Shown here piece after piece: positions 36,698-38,391 of a stretch of 38,391 nucleotides of DNA (the first letter of the stretch is position 1; the number at the start of each line of letters is the position of its first letter). This DNA is from a virus, in IMG/VR virus record IMGVR_UViG_3300047300_000770, positions 1-38,391 of that record; one strand, written 5' to 3'. The translations under genes and the position numbers were made by a program. Under the pieces are notes generated by a model. That model did no database searches and was not told where the DNA came from. It saw nothing but the letters and a program-made list of their open reading frames with translations.

Positions 36698-36833
36698 GTG
36701 GCTGAGATGAAGCACTCCATCAAAGCCTAGCGGAGAGGTTTGGAATCGATAACCCTCGGCTTTAGAAGTTAGAAGGTAGGGTGGCAGGGATACACCAGTT
36801 TACTGGTCTGGGTTCAAGCCCCAGCACACCACG
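36698..36833 (+). ncRNA. Structured RNA with a T-arm-like hairpin, not a normal tRNA
   Basis: From the predicted start the RNA folds: outer stem GTGG (36698-36701) with CCAC (36828-36831); AAAGCC (36722-36727) with GGCTTT (36758-36763), enclosing GAG/CTC and GGTT/AACC; ACCAG (36794-36798) with CTGGT (36803-36807); CTGGG TTCAAGC CCCAG (36808-36824), which is an exact tRNA T-arm. No D-arm, 7-bp acceptor or 7-nt anticodon loop can be placed, so a functional tRNA is unlikely. It may be a tRNA-derived or tRNA-mimic RNA. Confidence 0.5.
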
Positions 36834-36845
36834 GACTAACAAAAA

Positions 36846-36927
36846 TTGCGAGATATCGGGCTCGTGACTGAGTGTAGGGTAGTCTCCCTCCGGGGTTCGA
36901 CTACCCGCAAAAATATTTTTGAAAAAG
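36846..36927 (+). other. Inverted repeat with a second T-loop-like motif
   Basis: GGGTAGTC (36878-36885) pairs with GACTACCC (36899-36906), enclosing TCCC/GGGG and a GGTTCGA motif. TTGCG (36846-36850) can close it with CGCAA (36906-36910). An A/T box follows (36909-36925). It could be the 3' part of the preceding transcript or a weak terminator; no gene is seen. Confidence 0.45.
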
Positions 36928-36930
36928 TAC

Positions 36931-36960
36931 TTGACAACTAAGTAAAGTGTGAACTATACT
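36931..36960 (+). promoter_or_regulatory. Early-type promoter of the tandem RNA
   Basis: TTGACA (36931-36936), 18 bp, TATACT (36955-36960), then CAATCAAGTTACTTGA. It has the early leader box but no ribosome site or gene behind it. A T/A box stands at 36911-36925. Confidence 0.8.
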
Positions 36961-36966
36961 CTGTTC

Positions 36967-37254
36967 AATCAAGTTACTTGATAGGGTGGGATTCCCAAAC
37001 TGACGGACAAACTAAACTCCTCAGGGGGCTATTCGGGGACATAAAGCAGGAGTCCCTCCAGCATAGTGACAGTGCTGGAAGTTTTCTGACCGCATTGAAA
37101 TAGGCATGGACTTGATGCATCCATGAAGGGGTGGAATTCCCAAATAGCAGGACTTATCAGACTCCTCTACGGGCTATATGGGCTGACGCAAAGCAAGAAG
37201 TCAGCACCGTTCTACGGAACGGTAGGCAATACCAACCTCAGGGTTGGTTTTTTT
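36967..37254 (+). ncRNA. Non-coding RNA made of two diverged copies of one fold
   Basis: No reading frame with a ribosome site is present. Copy 1 (36969-37078) and copy 2 (37105-37222) share, in order: a short hairpin; the box GGGxTGGRATTCCCAAA (36983-36999 and 37128-37144); ACTCCTC (37016-37022 and 37161-37167); GGGCTAT; a hairpin whose loop holds AAAGCARGA; and a last hairpin. The loop-bearing stem is GGGAC/GTCCC in copy 1 and GCTGAC/GTCAGC in copy 2, so pairing is kept while bases change. The RNA has its own promoter and terminator. No known RNA family is recognised. Confidence 0.75.
37231..37254 (+). terminator. Rho-independent terminator of the tandem RNA
   Basis: ACCAACC (37231-37237), TCAG, GGTTGGT (37242-37248), followed by a run of seven Ts. 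Confidence 0.93.
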
Positions 37255-37312
37255 GTTTTAGGGCTTGCCCTTGAACAAGGCACTGGTAAAGTCGTAATGA
37301 ATCTCCTTCACT

Positions 37313-37350
37313 GAAGCCTCACGCTAACTCCTCGGCGTGGGGCTTCTTTT
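37313..37350. terminator. Terminator, probably bidirectional
   Basis: GAAGCCTCACGC (37313-37324) and GCGTGGGGCTTC (37335-37346) form a 12-bp stem with one T-G pair and TTTT behind it. It also serves the 3' end of the minus-strand Mom-like gene that stops at 37349. Confidence 0.85.
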
Positions 37351-38332
37351 ATTCGCCCCTGACACTTGGATACGGATAGGTTTTATTCGCCTCCAGAAAC
37401 CTCATCCTGAGGCGTTTTGTCTCAACCTTGGACTTACCTAGCACGTAGGCATATTTATGCTTCTTTGGCGACTGTACTGGGGTAGCAATCGCTTGCTTTG
37501 CTTTGGACATTGCCCTCAACTGAGCCTCAATGGATGACGGCACACGAGACCAGTCGATTGAGTCATTGACCATCCACGAGTCTTGCCATCTGATTCCAAG
37601 TTCACGAGCATAGAGTCGGTACGCTGACTTCTGTCGGAAGAATCTATCGGACACAATCTTCCCGTTGTAGGGATTGATGTACTTACTCGTCGCTCCGAAC
37701 CGATTACCGAGGTAGTAGAAGTTACAGGCTTGGTAAATCGTGCCTAGTTCTTTGGCGGCAGGGTCGGAATAGGCGGTAAACAGCCTGAACTCGGTGTTCC
37801 TAACCATGTCTCGGATGCACCACATCATCATTCGGCTGGCTAGACACTTCGGTGACCAAGACACACACGCTCCTCGACTGATTAGGCGTTCGATACGGGT
37901 GTCCTCACCGAGCATCTTGGACATTCCGTTCGGGATGTTCATCAGAATAACCCCAGCAAGAACGTGCCGTCCAAAGAGACCCTGATTCTTATCGAAATAG
38001 TACGACCCGTACCAATGCGTCGTGTACTGAGAGATTGTTCCGAGCCACTCATGCCTCTGAATGAAGAGAATTGCTTGCTCCTTCTCCTCATCTGTCCTCA
38101 TCAACCGGAATTCAAAGTCGTCCGGTGTCATTGCCGCTATCAAATCAACCGGAATCCCCGACTCACGGATGTCTTCAGTGAGATTGTTGCTCCGAATGTC
38201 GTATTGCCAACAATGAGACTTGTCATACAGACGCAAAGACACGTCATCTGAGTCAGCACTGACGGTCAGGATTGGGTCAGTCTCGACGGCACATGGCTCG
38301 ATATCGAAAAGCGGAAGTTGGATGTCACTCAT
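37349..38332 (-). CDS. Mom-like DNA modification protein (GNAT-type fold)
   Basis: 327 residues. The centre fits the phage Mom group: HVLAGVILMNIP (123-134), IERLISRGACVS (147-158), a helix SPKCLASRMMMWCIRDM, and AYSDPAAKELGTIYQACNFY then YLG (187-209), the 'A.D....G.IYQA.N..Y.G' signature. Mu Mom converts adenine to N6-carbamoylmethyladenine and protects phage DNA from restriction. The N-terminal 80 and C-terminal 100 residues (basic, Lys-rich) are extra, possibly for DNA binding. The ATG has no Shine-Dalgarno and follows a terminator-type hairpin by a few nucleotides. Confidence 0.75.
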   Translation of the reverse strand: MSDIQLPLFDIEPCAVETDPILTVSADSDDVSLRLYDKSHCWQYDIRSNNLTEDIRESGIPVDLIAAMTPDDFEFRLMRTDEEKEQAILFIQRHEWLGTISQYTTHWYGSYYFDKNQGLFGRHVLAGVILMNIPNGMSKMLGEDTRIERLISRGACVSWSPKCLASRMMMWCIRDMVRNTEFRLFTAYSDPAAKELGTIYQACNFYYLGNRFGATSKYINPYNGKIVSDRFFRQKSAYRLYARELGIRWQDSWMVNDSIDWSRVPSSIEAQLRAMSKAKQAIATPVQSPKKHKYAYVLGKSKVETKRLRMRFLEANKTYPYPSVRGE

Positions 38333-38360
38333 AGAAGAAAAAACCCCGCATGAAGCGGGG
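38333..38360 (-). terminator. Terminator-type hairpin in the mom-like leader
   Basis: On the minus strand CCCCGC (38360-38355) and GCGGGG (38349-38344) pair around TTCAT, followed by six Ts and then TCTTCT before the ATG at 38332. It either ends a gene lying to the right of the window or acts as an attenuator for the mom-like gene. Confidence 0.8.
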
Positions 38361-38391
38361 GTACGGAAGGACTCCGCTAGAGAAGACTAGT

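Noticed and set aside
36698-36910. Two tandem tRNA genes (two T-loop motifs about 80 nt apart)
   Set aside because: No D-arm, anticodon arm or 7-bp acceptor could be fitted for either; kept as structured RNA only.
37123-37314. 63-codon plus-strand frame after the RNA promoter
   Set aside because: It runs through the second RNA copy and the terminator stem and has no ribosome site; conserved structure explains the sequence better.
1-38391. Integrase, attachment sites or complete lysogeny module
   Set aside because: XRE and excisionase-like genes are present, but no recombinase or att-like direct repeat was found; lifestyle cannot be decided from this window.

Overview
The window looks like a continuous piece of a tailed, double-stranded DNA bacteriophage genome (siphovirus-like head genes), not host chromosome. 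It carries a packaging and head module in standard order, a replication/recombination module, and long runs of very small genes. Many of these genes overlap by ATGA or TAATG junctions, and there is almost no free space. The host cannot be fixed from the sequence. Promoters are sigma70-like (TTGACA, 17-18 bp, TATACT). Shine-Dalgarno sequences are strong, but at least four genes appear to be transcribed without a leader, a habit best known in Actinobacteria and Deinococcota. No integrase, lysis cassette, tail-length protein or DNA polymerase is visible.

Layout. 1-14648 is mostly minus strand and reads leftwards: unknown protein, membrane/KOW-like protein, ParB-like protein, TerS, TerL, unknown; then an accessory island (FGE-fold protein, a Cys-rich small protein, a small basic protein, a membrane peptide); then portal-MuF fusion, prohead protease with scaffold-like tail, major capsid protein, two paralogous putative decoration proteins, head-tail adaptor, head closure protein and two membrane proteins running off the left edge. 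14721-19121 is a plus-strand block of three small genes and a 1034-residue fibre-like protein with sialidase-type Asp-boxes. 19109-21184 holds small minus-strand early genes. 21322-23171 holds one plus-strand gene and two Gly/Arg-rich minus-strand proteins, one with two KTSC-like domains.

23216-26755 is a nucleic-acid module on the minus strand: replication-initiator-like protein, SNase-like nuclease, VRR-NUC nuclease, HTH/AT-hook protein and a Rad52/DdrA-like annealing protein. 26777-30232 is a dense early region with a five-gene tandem array of Tad2-like (DUF2829-like) proteins. 30349-31441 is a plus-strand regulatory unit with two XRE repressor-like genes. 31492-34028 carries a beta-repeat protein, SSB and small genes. 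34141-34290 is an AT-rich, repeat-dense, origin-like stretch. 34503-36654 is a plus-strand operon with two further Tad2-like or Tad2-derived genes. 36663-37254 appears to be non-coding RNA: one structured RNA and a separate RNA made of two diverged, co-varying copies of the same fold. The right edge carries a Mom-like DNA-modification gene preceded directly by a terminator-type hairpin.

Two promoter classes seem to organise expression. Early-type promoters share a leader (ATCAAGTTCG, then a purine-rich ribosome site) and usually an A/T-rich quasi-palindrome just upstream of the -35. Leaderless promoters (-10 exactly 6 nt before the ATG) drive packaging/head entry genes and SSB. The strongest candidates for new biology are the expanded Tad2-like family, the tandem RNA, and the Mom-like gene behind its leader hairpin.
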